A DNA stretch of 42,636 nt from Desulfarculales bacterium (lineage in GTDB: Bacteria > Desulfobacterota > Desulfarculia > Desulfarculales > Desulfarculaceae). Below, one piece after another: positions 1 to 7,793 of the stretch. The stretch covers positions 1-42,636 of the forward strand of contig JAIRYI010000014.1 in the NCBI GenBank assembly GCA_031267815.1, read 5' to 3'. How positions within the stretch are numbered: the stretch's first letter is position 1; every line of letters starts with the position of its first letter. The notes below the pieces were generated by a model. The model ran no database searches, was not told where the DNA came from, and worked only from the letters and a program-made list of their open reading frames with translations. The position numbers and the translations under genes are program-made.

Positions 1-2
1 AT

Positions 3-146
3 ATACTTCATCCAGGGAAAGCAAAGCAAGCTCATAATCAAAAGAAGAAGTCCAGATGTAACAATTCTTGCGACTATATCATTATCAATGAAGAGGGAAT
101 ACCATTCTGTATTGTAAAATCCGATCAAGGCGTCACAGAAATTTAA
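3..146 (+). CDS. C-terminal fragment of an unidentified protein
   Basis: An open frame enters from the left edge and stops with TAA at 144-146, giving 47 residues. The end of the protein reads like real coding sequence (...YIIINEEGIPFCIVK...), with two closely spaced cysteines earlier (residues RCNNSC). I do not recognise the family. The codon use is AT-rich, unlike the GC-rich genes that follow, which may mean a different origin. The start lies outside the window. Confidence 0.45.
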   Translation: MLHPGKAKQAHNQKKKSRCNNSCDYIIINEEGIPFCIVKSDQGVTEI

Positions 147-370
147 GGCAACAACACAACTCAAAAGCGGAAATATGCATTGAACCAGCAGGACCAACCC
201 CTGACCACATATTTTCAAGACGCGTTTCATCTATATAACTACCGAAGCGGAAAGACCGGCCGAGGCCGGCAAGGGGGGCTTTGGGTATCCCCGAAGGAAA
301 GATTTAGTTTTTTATGCCTTTTGTATTTTTACGCAACTTCAGTCAACCCGGGAAAGCCGTTTGAAGCAAC
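147..370. other. Non-coding stretch before the structured repeat
   Basis: No convincing gene is seen here. The stretch contains a short inverted repeat CCGGCC-GA-GGCCGG near 259-272 and a hairpin (AGCCGTT / AACGGCT) around 354-374 that leads into the repeat at 371-490. A 65-residue frame from a TTG at 180 shows no recognisable domain and is not called. Confidence 0.5.
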
Positions 371-490
371 GGCTTAAAAACAAAAACCATGATTTCCCGC
401 CCTACCCACCCTTTAAAGGTATTTTGTTTTTAAGCCAAGCAGCCGGAAATCTGCCCTTTACACCCGATGGTTTAGGGTGCTAAAGTACAC
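371..490. repeat. Structured repeat, copy 1
   Basis: A 120-bp element that recurs at 19686-19805; about 98 of the first 110 positions match without gaps by hand count. Its main feature is an inverted repeat of about 18 bp (371-388 with 418-436) enclosing a C-rich loop. It is followed by two smaller possible hairpins (GCAG/CTGC and CACCC/GGGTG). The C381-G426 pair of this copy is T-A in the other copy, a compensatory change that keeps the stem. It could be an RNA gene, a transcript-end structure or a small non-autonomous mobile repeat; the sequence alone does not decide which strand matters. Confidence 0.7.
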
Positions 491-517
491 ACTATGTTTA
501 ATGTTTTTCAGGATCTA

Positions 518-1033
518 CTAATTATCGCCAATGGTTATACTGTTTACAGTAACCGCGCCGGAGGGTCTTTTGCCGATAGCCTTTACAACATCCATACCTT
601 CGATAACTTTGCCGAAAACCGCATGTTTGCCGTCCAGCCAGGGGGTTGGGACCAAAGTGATGAAAAACTGCGACCCGCCGCTGTCAGGGCCGGCGTTGGC
701 CATGGACAATATGCCCGGCGCGTCATGCTGCAAGCCGGGGCCAAATTCATCGGCAATAGTATAGCCAGGCCCTCCCCTGCCTGTGCCGGAAGGATCCCCG
801 CCCTGAATCATAAAATCATCTATTACCCGGTGAAAGGTGGTATTGTCATAAAAATTTTTTTCCGCCAGGCTGATGAAATTAGCGCTGGTGTTAGGCGCCC
901 GATCATCAAACAGTTCGATTTTAAATGTCCCGGCCGTGGTGGAAAAAGTGGCCACCGGCCGCGCCCAGGCAAAAGCCGGCACTAAAAACAGGGCGGCAAT
1001 CAACAAAAAAAAGGATGGAATAATTTTTTTCAT
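518..1033 (-). CDS. Exported cyclophilin-type peptidyl-prolyl isomerase
   Basis: A single-domain cyclophilin that catalyses cis-trans isomerisation of proline peptide bonds. The family motifs are present in order: [19 protein letters not shown], the FMIQGGDP loop, [20 protein letters not shown] and [14 protein letters not shown]. The N-terminus [20 protein letters not shown] is a signal peptide ending near AWA, so the enzyme should act in the periplasm. I place the start at the ATG at 1033 because a purine-rich AAAGAGAGAG ribosome-binding site precedes it; an in-frame GTG at 1072 would add 13 residues ahead of the signal peptide and is less likely. The mature domain, about 150 residues, is the usual size for small bacterial cyclophilins. 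Confidence 0.93.
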   Translation of the reverse strand: MKKIIPSFFLLIAALFLVPAFAWARPVATFSTTAGTFKIELFDDRAPNTSANFISLAEKNFYDNTTFHRVIDDFMIQGGDPSGTGRGGPGYTIADEFGPGLQHDAPGILSMANAGPDSGGSQFFITLVPTPWLDGKHAVFGKVIEGMDVVKAIGKRPSGAVTVNSITIGDN

Positions 1034-1099
1034 GACTCTCTCTTTAATAAATTTCGCCTCAATTTTTTTCACGCCAAGTAACGCATAAAAAATTGTATC

Positions 1100-1396
1100 T
1101 TATTTTTCCCCTTCCGCATCTCTTAGTTTGTCCAGCTTGCAATTGCGGAAGTAAAGAACAAGGTCTATGCTCACAATAAAAAAATTAAATGTATAAGGGA
1201 TTAATAAAAAACTGTCCAGCCCGGCGTCCAATAAGCATTTGCCTATTCCGGCTATATAGCCTGAAAAAACCAGCATAATAAAAACACCGCTTTTGCCTTT
1301 GGCAGTGCGTGATTTGACAGATTTATAAATGGAAACCGGCCATGAGGCGGCAAAACACAAAAGCATTACTGTTTCAAATAATATTACTAAATCCAT
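1100..1396 (-). CDS. Small PQ-loop/SemiSWEET-like membrane protein
   Basis: A 98-residue protein with three hydrophobic segments, roughly residues 3-22, 36-57 and 64-83. The sequence SWPVSIYKSVKSRTAKGKS between segments one and two matches the layout of small bacterial PQ-loop (SemiSWEET-like) proteins, where a Pro-x-x-x-x-Lys turn follows the first helix. The family includes sugar transporters that work as dimers, but no substrate can be read here. It begins only a few bases after the end of dnaN on the same strand, so it is probably co-transcribed with dnaN. The family call is by pattern and moderately sure. Confidence 0.6.
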   Translation of the reverse strand: MDLVILFETVMLLCFAASWPVSIYKSVKSRTAKGKSGVFIMLVFSGYIAGIGKCLLDAGLDSFLLIPYTFNFFIVSIDLVLYFRNCKLDKLRDAEGEK

Positions 1397-1399
1397 AAC

Positions 1400-2515
1400 T
1401 TAAATTCGCATCGGCATAATAACGCTCAAAAATCCCGGATCTCCCTCCCCTCTTAACACACAGGGATTCTGTTCATCAATAAAAGTTATATTAAGCAGAT
1501 CCGAACGCATGGCCGCGCACACATCCATAAAATAACTGTAATTAAAAGCCACGCTGAAATCTTCTCCGCTGTAATCGGCGCCAAAGGATTCCCGGCTGTC
1601 TCCGATCTGAGGATTTTGGCTGGAAAGCTCAATCAACCCGTCTTTAAAATCCAGGCGCACTCCGTTATAAGTATCAGCAGCCATTATAGCCACTCTTTTC
1701 AATACTTCATTAAAATCCATCCGGCTTATATTTATTATTTTTCCTTTGGATTTTGGAATAACCGCTTCATAATCGGGGAAAGCTCCTTCCTGGAGACGGA
1801 TTATCAGTTTTAAGCTTTCTTTCCGCAACAGGGCAAAAGTCTGGTTGAGGCCAAAATCCAGATTTCCGCCTTCATCAGTCATCCGGCGCATTTCCACCAC
1901 CCCTTTACGGGGAATTAAAGCTCCTTTTTCAAGATTGAAAGCTTCAATTCCCTCCATTTCCCTGTCAATCAGGGAAAGACGGTGCCCATCGGTGGAAACA
2001 AAGCGCAACATAAATTTTTCTTCCATTTCCCTTTTCTGCACATAGAGACCGGCCAGATTAAAGCGGGTTTCTTCCTGGGAAATGGAAAAGATTGTCTTGT
2101 CAATCATTTCTTTTAAAATTACGGAATCAAAATTCAGCAGGCTTATGCTGTCAATCACCGGTAAAGCCGGGAAATCATCGGCCGCCATACACATTATATT
2201 GTAACTGGCCTTGCCGCTGCTTATATGCAATTGCATATTTTCTTTACTCTTCAAATATATTTCCTCTGTAGGCATTTCCCGGGCTATCTGATAGAGTTTG
2301 CGGGCGGGAACAGTCAGTTTGCCTTCCTTGTGTACCTTTGCCTGATATTGGCCTTCTAAGCTTATCTCCAAATCCGTGGCGTTTACTATCAGGCTGTCTT
2401 CTTTTGCTTCCAGCATTACGTTAGCCAGAATGGGCATTGAGCTTCTGCGTTCTATAATAGCCTGAACTTTGGCCAAGGCCTTGATCATTTCTTCTTTGTT
2501 TATTGTCAGTTCCAT
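1400..2515 (-). CDS. dnaN: DNA polymerase III beta subunit (sliding clamp)
   Basis: The 371-residue length is standard for the beta clamp, which encircles DNA as a dimer and tethers DNA polymerase III. Characteristic stretches are the N-terminal KEEMIKALAKVQAIIERRSSMP, then RFNLAGLYVQ and RFVSTDGHRLS in the middle domain, and the C-terminal ending VIMPMRI, which helps form the pocket for clamp-binding motifs. It lies downstream of dnaA on the same strand, in the classic dnaA-dnaN order, but is separated from it by 379 bp that probably hold origin sequences. A GGAG sits about 12 bases before the ATG. Confidence 0.98.
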   Translation of the reverse strand: MELTINKEEMIKALAKVQAIIERRSSMPILANVMLEAKEDSLIVNATDLEISLEGQYQAKVHKEGKLTVPARKLYQIAREMPTEEIYLKSKENMQLHISSGKASYNIMCMAADDFPALPVIDSISLLNFDSVILKEMIDKTIFSISQEETRFNLAGLYVQKREMEEKFMLRFVSTDGHRLSLIDREMEGIEAFNLEKGALIPRKGVVEMRRMTDEGGNLDFGLNQTFALLRKESLKLIIRLQEGAFPDYEAVIPKSKGKIINISRMDFNEVLKRVAIMAADTYNGVRLDFKDGLIELSSQNPQIGDSRESFGADYSGEDFSVAFNYSYFMDVCAAMRSDLLNITFIDEQNPCVLRGEGDPGFLSVIMPMRI

Positions 2516-2894
2516 TTTTAAAGCGGCTCCGAAAAGAGTATTGATTTATTTCCCCGATACATGACATGGGCCAAGCGACCAGTTAATTTTATGCTTTATC
2601 AGATTTTATTTCATAAATCGCCTGGAAAGTGATTTTTTAAGGGAATAACTTCCCCCAAGAGAGCGCTTTTTTAGGAAGCGCCCGCCGCCGGGCAATATTT
2701 ACGGCGTAAAAAAATTTATAAACTGGCTTTAATGTTTATTATTTTTTTATATATTAAATACTAAATCATAATAATAATATATGAAAAAATGTGGAAAAAT
2801 TAAATAAGCCGGTAAAAATAAACAAAAATTATAAATATTATTTCTTAACAGCTATTTCGTATTTTCAACCTGAAGGAGGAAAATTCATAAGTTA
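2516..2894. other. AT-rich dnaA-dnaN intergenic region, candidate origin part
   Basis: No gene is supported in these 379 bp. The part from about 2710 to 2870 is extremely AT-rich, as expected for a DNA-unwinding element. The 9-mer at 2790-2798, read on the minus strand as TTTTCCACA, fits the DnaA-box consensus TTWTNCACA exactly. A second, weaker site TTATCAACC overlaps the dnaA stop. A GC-rich hairpin-like patch (GCGCTTTTTTAGGAAGCGC) lies near 2664-2682. Oriented between dnaA and dnaN, this resembles the downstream half of bipartite origins; that role is inferred. Confidence 0.5.
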
Positions 2895-4259
2895 TCAACC
2901 AGGCGCGTTTATTATTTTAATATTTTTTTCTCCGGTTATATATTCCTCCAGACGGCGGATTTGCTCCGAAGCCTCATAATTGCTCCTTATGGAGACTTCA
3001 ATTCTTTTAACCCCCTTAAGCACGGTGGAGTGGTCTTTATTGCCAAAAGCCTTGCCTATTTCCAAAAAAGAAGTCCGGGTGAGTTTGCGGGACATATACA
3101 TGGCTATTTGCCGGGGATAGCTTACTTCCCGGTGTTTGCGCCCGCTTTTTATATCTTCCGCGGCAACGGAAAAATATTCCGCGACAATATTGATAATGTC
3201 TTCCAGTTTTATTTTATGGCCGCCGGCCAGGGAATTAATAATTTTGGAGGCCATCTCTACAGTTATTTCCACTCCCTGAATTTCGCTCACCGCTATAAGC
3301 TTGGTCAAATACCATTCCAGAGCGCGGATGTTGCTGTCAGGCTGGCGGGCCAAAAACTGAGCTACATTTAATCCCAGTTCTATTCCCCTTTCCAAAGCCT
3401 TGTTATACAAAATGCTCATCTTCAGTTCTTCGTCGGGAGGCTGCAAATCGGCCAGCAAACCACACTCGAAACGGCTGCATACTTTTTTTCCCAGATATAT
3501 TATATCCTTGGGCATTTTGTCGCTGGTAACCACAATTTGTTTGCCGTAATTGTATAAAGTGTTGAAGGTGTGAAAAAATTCTTCTTGAGTTCTTTCTTTT
3601 CCCCCTAAAAACTGAATATCATCCAATAGCAGGCAATCCACATGCCGGTATTTTTCCTGAAAAGAATTTACCCCGTCAAAACGGACAGCTTTAAACAGAT
3701 CATTGGTAAAGTTTTCCGCGGAACAATAATAAACTTTGGCTGAGGGGTTATTGTCCAGAATAGCGTTGCCAACGGCGCATAACAGATGGGTTTTGCCCAG
3801 ACCGGTTCCGCCGTATATAAATAAAGGGTTATACTGGCCTCCCGGCTGGGAAGCTACCGCCTTACAGGCGGCATGGGCCAGCTTATTGCTGGAGCCCACC
3901 AGAAAATTGCTGAAAACATAGCGGGGATTAAGGGAAGAGTATTCTCTTTTTTTATCGCTTAAGCTCACCGGTTCGTTTTCAGGAGGCAAGACCGGCGCTT
4001 CCGGTAAAGGAGCGGAGTTTCCGGCAATTGCCAGAGACAGCAGCATGGGTTTGCCGGAAACCAAAATCAGAGCCTGTTCCAGCAAATTATGATAATTGTC
4101 TTTTATCCAATTTAAAAATAGATAATTGGGCACCAGCAAAGTGGCGGTCCCATCATTGACCGTCAACGATGTCCGGCTGAACCAGGTATTAAATTCATGC
4201 TCATTTAAAACTGAAAGGAGATGGCTGCTTAAACTCCCCCACAGTGCTTGGTTACTCAA
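2895..4259 (-). CDS. dnaA: Chromosomal replication initiator protein DnaA
   Basis: DnaA binds origin DnaA boxes and, with ATP, melts the origin and loads the helicase. The 454-residue protein has an N-terminal interaction domain (about 1-80), a short Pro-rich linker, and the AAA+ domain with Walker A GGTGLGKT and Walker B LLLDDIQFLGG. The C-terminal DNA-binding domain carries the signature DHSTVLKGVKRI. The start is a TTG at 4259 preceded by GAGGGCGG with about 7 bases spacing, which gives MSNQALWGSLSSHLL. The start region, including ribosome-binding site and first codons, is copied almost exactly at 8362-8394. The gene is divergent from acsD, with DnaA-box-like sites between them. Confidence 0.98.
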   Translation of the reverse strand: MSNQALWGSLSSHLLSVLNEHEFNTWFSRTSLTVNDGTATLLVPNYLFLNWIKDNYHNLLEQALILVSGKPMLLSLAIAGNSAPLPEAPVLPPENEPVSLSDKKREYSSLNPRYVFSNFLVGSSNKLAHAACKAVASQPGGQYNPLFIYGGTGLGKTHLLCAVGNAILDNNPSAKVYYCSAENFTNDLFKAVRFDGVNSFQEKYRHVDCLLLDDIQFLGGKERTQEEFFHTFNTLYNYGKQIVVTSDKMPKDIIYLGKKVCSRFECGLLADLQPPDEELKMSILYNKALERGIELGLNVAQFLARQPDSNIRALEWYLTKLIAVSEIQGVEITVEMASKIINSLAGGHKIKLEDIINIVAEYFSVAAEDIKSGRKHREVSYPRQIAMYMSRKLTRTSFLEIGKAFGNKDHSTVLKGVKRIEVSIRSNYEASEQIRRLEEYITGEKNIKIINAPG

Positions 4260-4275
4260 AATAATCCGCCCTCAA
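4243..4275. repeat. 33-bp repeat over the dnaA start, copy 1
   Basis: This segment covers the dnaA ribosome-binding site, its TTG start and the first few codons. The same 33 bases occur at 8362-8394 in the same orientation with one difference (C4247 versus A8366). Identity ends sharply on both sides. Confidence 0.85.
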
Positions 4276-4487
4276 TTTAAAATTTGTCACATATTTAGTC
4301 ACATATTTATTCATATATTAATGAATAATAGCCAATTTTGTGAGGTCATTGATATTATAAATCTACAGCAAAGACAATTTTCCCACCAGCTAAACTTGAA
4401 CGGCCGGGCCGGCGGCCCTCCGGGACAAAGAGACGATTATAGGGTAAAATACAAGATTGAGTGTTTTTTTGTAAGGAGTAAAGGTAG
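4260..4487. promoter_or_regulatory. Divergent dnaA/acsD control region with phased DnaA-box-like sites
   Basis: Three 9-mers, TTTGTCACA (4283-4291), TTAGTCACA (4295-4303) and TTATTCATA (4307-4315), each match the DnaA-box consensus TTWTNCACA at eight of nine positions. They are spaced exactly 12 bp apart; the first two sit in a perfect tandem repeat of GTCACATATTTA (4286-4309). This is a good candidate for DnaA autoregulation or the upstream part of the origin. Further right is AT-rich DNA, then a GC-rich inverted patch near 4402-4424, and the acsD ribosome-binding site AAGGAG ahead of the ATG at 4488. I cannot assign -10/-35 elements with confidence. Confidence 0.55.
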
Positions 4488-5444
4488 ATGGCATTTAAAC
4501 CGCTTGCCTGTAACGGGAAAACAGCCGTGGAGTATTTGGGGGAAAAGTCTTGTCCCGTTGGGGGGGATAACTGTTTCAGTTTTCACTTTTTTGAAGGCGC
4601 CCGCCCGTCCCAACCTCTGCTGGCTCTGGAAGTCTGGGATATTTACCCGCGGGAGTGGCCGGATGTTTGCTGCCAGGCTTACGGCCGCAACCTCAGCAGT
4701 CCTTTGGATTGGGCCGCCGCCGCCTTGGCCGCGGGCGCTCAAGCCATAGCTTTACAGCTCAAATCCATTGATCCCAACGGCCTGGACGCCGGCCCGGAAC
4801 CGGCTCTGGGTCTGGTGGGAGAGTTACTGGACAAAATAGATGTTCCTCTAATTGTGTGGGGATGCGACAACGCGGAAAAAGACGCCCTGGTTCTGAGCAC
4901 GCTGGCGGCCCGTTATGCCGGCCGCAAATTGATTCTGGGCCCGGTGGAGGAGGCCAACCATAAACGCCTGGCCCCGTTGGCCGCCGAATATGGCCACACC
5001 ATCTGCGCTACTACCCCTATTGACGTCAACTTGGCTAAACAATTGAATATTTTATTGCAAAACCAGGGTGTGCCCCTGGAAAAAATATTGATAGATCCCA
5101 CGACAGGAGGGCTGGGCTATGGCCTGGAATATACTTATTCGGTCATGGAGCGCCTGCGCATAGCCGCCCTGCAGCAAAACGATCAGGTTCTGGCTTTACC
5201 GCTTATCTGTCATTTGGGTAAGGAAATATGGAAGTCCAAGGAAGCCAGGCAGCTTAGGGAAGAGGCTCCGGAAATGGGCGAGGATAACCGGGGCGTATTT
5301 ATGGAAATCAGCGCCGGGGTCAGCCTGTTGCTGGCCGGCGCCAATATATTGGTGCTGGGCCATCCGCAAAGTTTGCGCGGGCTGCGGGATTTTATCGATC
5401 TTCTTTTTTCTCCCGCCCAAGCGGAGAATGAATTATGGCTTTAA
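4488..5444 (+). CDS. acsD: Corrinoid iron-sulfur protein small subunit
   Basis: The small (delta) subunit of the corrinoid/iron-sulfur protein that carries the methyl group from methyltetrahydrofolate to acetyl-CoA synthase in the Wood-Ljungdahl pathway. The 318-residue protein has the TIM-barrel style of this family: ALEVWDIYPREWPDV near the start, AIALQLKSIDPNG, VPLIVWGCDNAEKDA, LILGPVEEANHK and KILIDPTTGGLGYGLEYTYS. It overlaps acsC by 10 bases, so translation of the two subunits is probably coupled. The genes for CO dehydrogenase and acetyl-CoA synthase are not in the window. Confidence 0.93.
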   Translation: MAFKPLACNGKTAVEYLGEKSCPVGGDNCFSFHFFEGARPSQPLLALEVWDIYPREWPDVCCQAYGRNLSSPLDWAAAALAAGAQAIALQLKSIDPNGLDAGPEPALGLVGELLDKIDVPLIVWGCDNAEKDALVLSTLAARYAGRKLILGPVEEANHKRLAPLAAEYGHTICATTPIDVNLAKQLNILLQNQGVPLEKILIDPTTGGLGYGLEYTYSVMERLRIAALQQNDQVLALPLICHLGKEIWKSKEARQLREEAPEMGEDNRGVFMEISAGVSLLLAGANILVLGHPQSLRGLRDFIDLLFSPAQAENELWL

Positions 5445-6787
5445 GCGGCATTCAGATCTTCAGCTTTCTGCCCAAGAGCAACTGCAAAGAGTGCGGCGCG
5501 GCCACCTGTCTGGCCTTTGCCATGAATCTGGCCGCCAATAAAGTTCAGCTGGAGCAATGCCCCCATCTAACTCCAGAGGCCAGAAACAGTCTGGCCCAGG
5601 CTTCGGCTCCGCCTATCCGCAGAGTGGAAGTGGGAACAGGCCCCGCCCGGGCTGTTCTGGGAGAAGAAACCGTGCTTTTCCGCCATGAAAAGACCTTTAA
5701 CCATCCCCCTCTGCTGGCGGCCGGCCTGGAAGATAACCGTCCGGACTGGGAAAACAGGCTTAATTCCTGGCGGGAGCAGCAATGGGAAAGAGTGGGCTTA
5801 AGCCTGCGTCCGGAAATGGTCTTTTTAACCTGCGCCAGCCAGGAGGCGGGACAGTTTCAGGCCGTGGCGCAAAAGGCGGCGGAGCTTGATTTTGCCCTGG
5901 CTTTGCAGGGGTCAGCGGAAATCCTGGCCCAGGTTTTACCGTCTCTGGCTTCCGCGCGGCCCCTGCTCTGCGCCGCTCAGGAAGATAATTGGGAAATCAT
6001 GGCTGATCTGGCCTTGCAATACCGCTGCCCCCTTCTGCTCAGAGGCAGGGGCACGGAAGCGTTGGCCGGGCTTAGCGGCAAACTGCGGCAAAGAGGGGGG
6101 CAAGATCTGGTTCTGGACGCCCAAACCCGCACCCTGGCCCAGACCCTGGCTTCCAATGTGACTTTGCGCCGGGCCGCGCTGCTGGATAAAAATCAGGGCC
6201 TGGGCCTGCCCATAATCAATTTCGCCTCGGTGGCGGGCGGTGACCCGGCCGCAGAGGTTATGGCGGCCAGCCTGATGATCTGTAAATACGCCAGTATTAT
6301 TGTCCTCAGCGATTTTAAACGGGAGAGCCTGTTCCCTCTGCTTTTGCTGCGCCTCAATCTTTTTACCGATCCTCAGCGTCCCATGACCATGCCCCAGGGC
6401 ATTTATCCCATCGGCAATCCCGGGCCGGATTCTCCGGTATTTGTAACCACCAATTTTTCTCTCACTTATTTTATAGTCAACGGTGAAATTGAAAACGCCC
6501 GTTACCCGGCCTGGCTGCTCATTATGGATACCGAAGGCCTTTCGGTACTCACCGCCTGGGCGGCGGGCAAATTTGTGGGCGATACCATTGGCGCTTTTGT
6601 TAAAAAAAGCGGAATAGAAGAAAAAATAAAGCACCGCCAGATCATTATCCCCGGTTATGTCAGCGGAATTAAAAGTGAACTGAAAGAGGCTCTGCCTGAC
6701 TGGCGGATAACGGTGGGTCCTCGGGAAGCCAGCCGGGTGCCTCAGTTTTTGAGGGAATGGAATTTACAGCAAAATGACGCGAACTAA
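5435..6787 (+). CDS. acsC: Corrinoid iron-sulfur protein large subunit
   Basis: The large (gamma) subunit of the corrinoid/iron-sulfur protein, which holds a [4Fe-4S] cluster and the cobamide that accepts the methyl group. The N-terminal cluster motif is clear: Cys17, Cys20, Cys25 and Cys42 (NCKECGAATC ... QCPH). A TIM-barrel middle part (about 90-310) and a C-terminal cobamide-binding part with SPVFVTTNFSLTYF, DTEGLSVLTAWAAGKF and IPGYVSGIKSEL follow. The length of 450 residues is normal for the family. The ATG at 5435 lies within the last codons of acsD, and acsE follows after 12 bases, so D-C-E form one operon. Confidence 0.93.
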   Translation: MALSGIQIFSFLPKSNCKECGAATCLAFAMNLAANKVQLEQCPHLTPEARNSLAQASAPPIRRVEVGTGPARAVLGEETVLFRHEKTFNHPPLLAAGLEDNRPDWENRLNSWREQQWERVGLSLRPEMVFLTCASQEAGQFQAVAQKAAELDFALALQGSAEILAQVLPSLASARPLLCAAQEDNWEIMADLALQYRCPLLLRGRGTEALAGLSGKLRQRGGQDLVLDAQTRTLAQTLASNVTLRRAALLDKNQGLGLPIINFASVAGGDPAAEVMAASLMICKYASIIVLSDFKRESLFPLLLLRLNLFTDPQRPMTMPQGIYPIGNPGPDSPVFVTTNFSLTYFIVNGEIENARYPAWLLIMDTEGLSVLTAWAAGKFVGDTIGAFVKKSGIEEKIKHRQIIIPGYVSGIKSELKEALPDWRITVGPREASRVPQFLREWNLQQNDAN

Positions 6788-6799
6788 AGGAAGCGAAGC

Positions 6800-7675
6800 A
6801 TGAAGTGTATCGGGGAAAATCTCAATGTCATGCAAAAGAGCCTTAATCAGGCCTTTCAGGAACGCAATCCCGGCCCGGTGCAGGAGATGGCCCGGCAGCA
6901 GCAGCGGGCGGGCATGGCCTGGATAGATGTGAACCTGGGCCCGGCCCGCAAAAACGGTCCGGAGCTGATGGACTGGCTGGTGCGGACTATCCAGGAAGCG
7001 GTGGATTTGCCCCTGTCTCTGGACACTTCCAATATTGAGGCCATGGAGGCGGGTCTGGCCGCGCATAAAGGCCGGGCCCTGATTAATTCCATCATGGCCC
7101 GGCCGGAGCGCTATAATGCCATGCTGCCTCTGGTCACCCGCTATGACGCGGATATGATAGCCCTGCTCTGGGGTCCGGAAGGATTGCCCAGAGATGAAAA
7201 TGAGCGCGCCGCCTGGGCGGTGGAGCTGATTTACGCGGCCAATGAGATGGGCATAGACAATCAGCGTATTTATGTTGATCCCATCATAACTCCTCTGAAT
7301 ATCCAGCAGGACCAGTTGCCGGCGGTGCTGCGCTTTATGGCCATGCTGCCGGAAATAGCCCCGGGAACGCGCTCGGTGGGCGGGCTTTCCAATTTAAGCA
7401 ATGGCACCCCCTGGCGCGAGCCTTTGAATCAGACATATCTTGCCATGCTTAAAAGAGCGGGCATGTACAGCGCTATTTTGGATTACAAAGACCGGCTGCT
7501 CATAGATATTGCCGCGGGTAAACGCCCTGATATTGAACAGGTGGTGGTAGCGGTGGAGGATGGCTCTCTGACCTCGCCGCAAGAGGTGGAGGAGAATCTG
7601 CGCGTATTCGCGCGCGCGGCCAGGGTCATCCTGGGGCACAGCCTTTATTCCGATTCCTGGATGAAATTAGAATAG
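6800..7675 (+). CDS. acsE: Methyltetrahydrofolate:corrinoid iron-sulfur protein methyltransferase
   Basis: Transfers the methyl group of 5-methyltetrahydrofolate to the cob(I)amide of AcsCD. It belongs to the pterin-binding TIM-barrel family. Asp75 (LSLDTSN), Asn96 (LINSI) and Asp160 (YVDPII) coincide in number with the pterin-site residues I recall for the Moorella enzyme, and Asn198 in GGLSNLSNG corresponds to its catalytic Asn199. At 291 residues it is somewhat longer than the roughly 260-residue Moorella protein, mostly at the C-terminus. It is the last gene of the acsD-C-E operon; nothing else of the pathway follows. Confidence 0.92.
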   Translation: MKCIGENLNVMQKSLNQAFQERNPGPVQEMARQQQRAGMAWIDVNLGPARKNGPELMDWLVRTIQEAVDLPLSLDTSNIEAMEAGLAAHKGRALINSIMARPERYNAMLPLVTRYDADMIALLWGPEGLPRDENERAAWAVELIYAANEMGIDNQRIYVDPIITPLNIQQDQLPAVLRFMAMLPEIAPGTRSVGGLSNLSNGTPWREPLNQTYLAMLKRAGMYSAILDYKDRLLIDIAAGKRPDIEQVVVAVEDGSLTSPQEVEENLRVFARAARVILGHSLYSDSWMKLE

Positions 7676-7793
7676 CAGATCCTGAAAAAGCCGAAGCTTA
7701 ACTTCAGAATTGACTGGAATAGCGCGGGCAGCGCTCCCAATGCGAAGCGTTTTGTGAAATCCAATCATTTCCCTTTGCTCACGGAGGTTTCAT

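Noticed and set aside
180-377. 65-residue plus-strand frame from a TTG
   Set aside because: No ribosome-binding site, no domain, and it runs through GC-rich inverted repeats into the structured repeat.
2791-2979. 62-residue plus-strand frame between dnaN and dnaA
   Set aside because: It lies in AT-rich origin-like DNA, begins with GTG at the DnaA box and runs antisense into dnaA.
4394-4430. GC-rich patch before acsD as a cobalamin riboswitch
   Set aside because: The conserved B12-box could not be found and the leader is too short for this riboswitch class.
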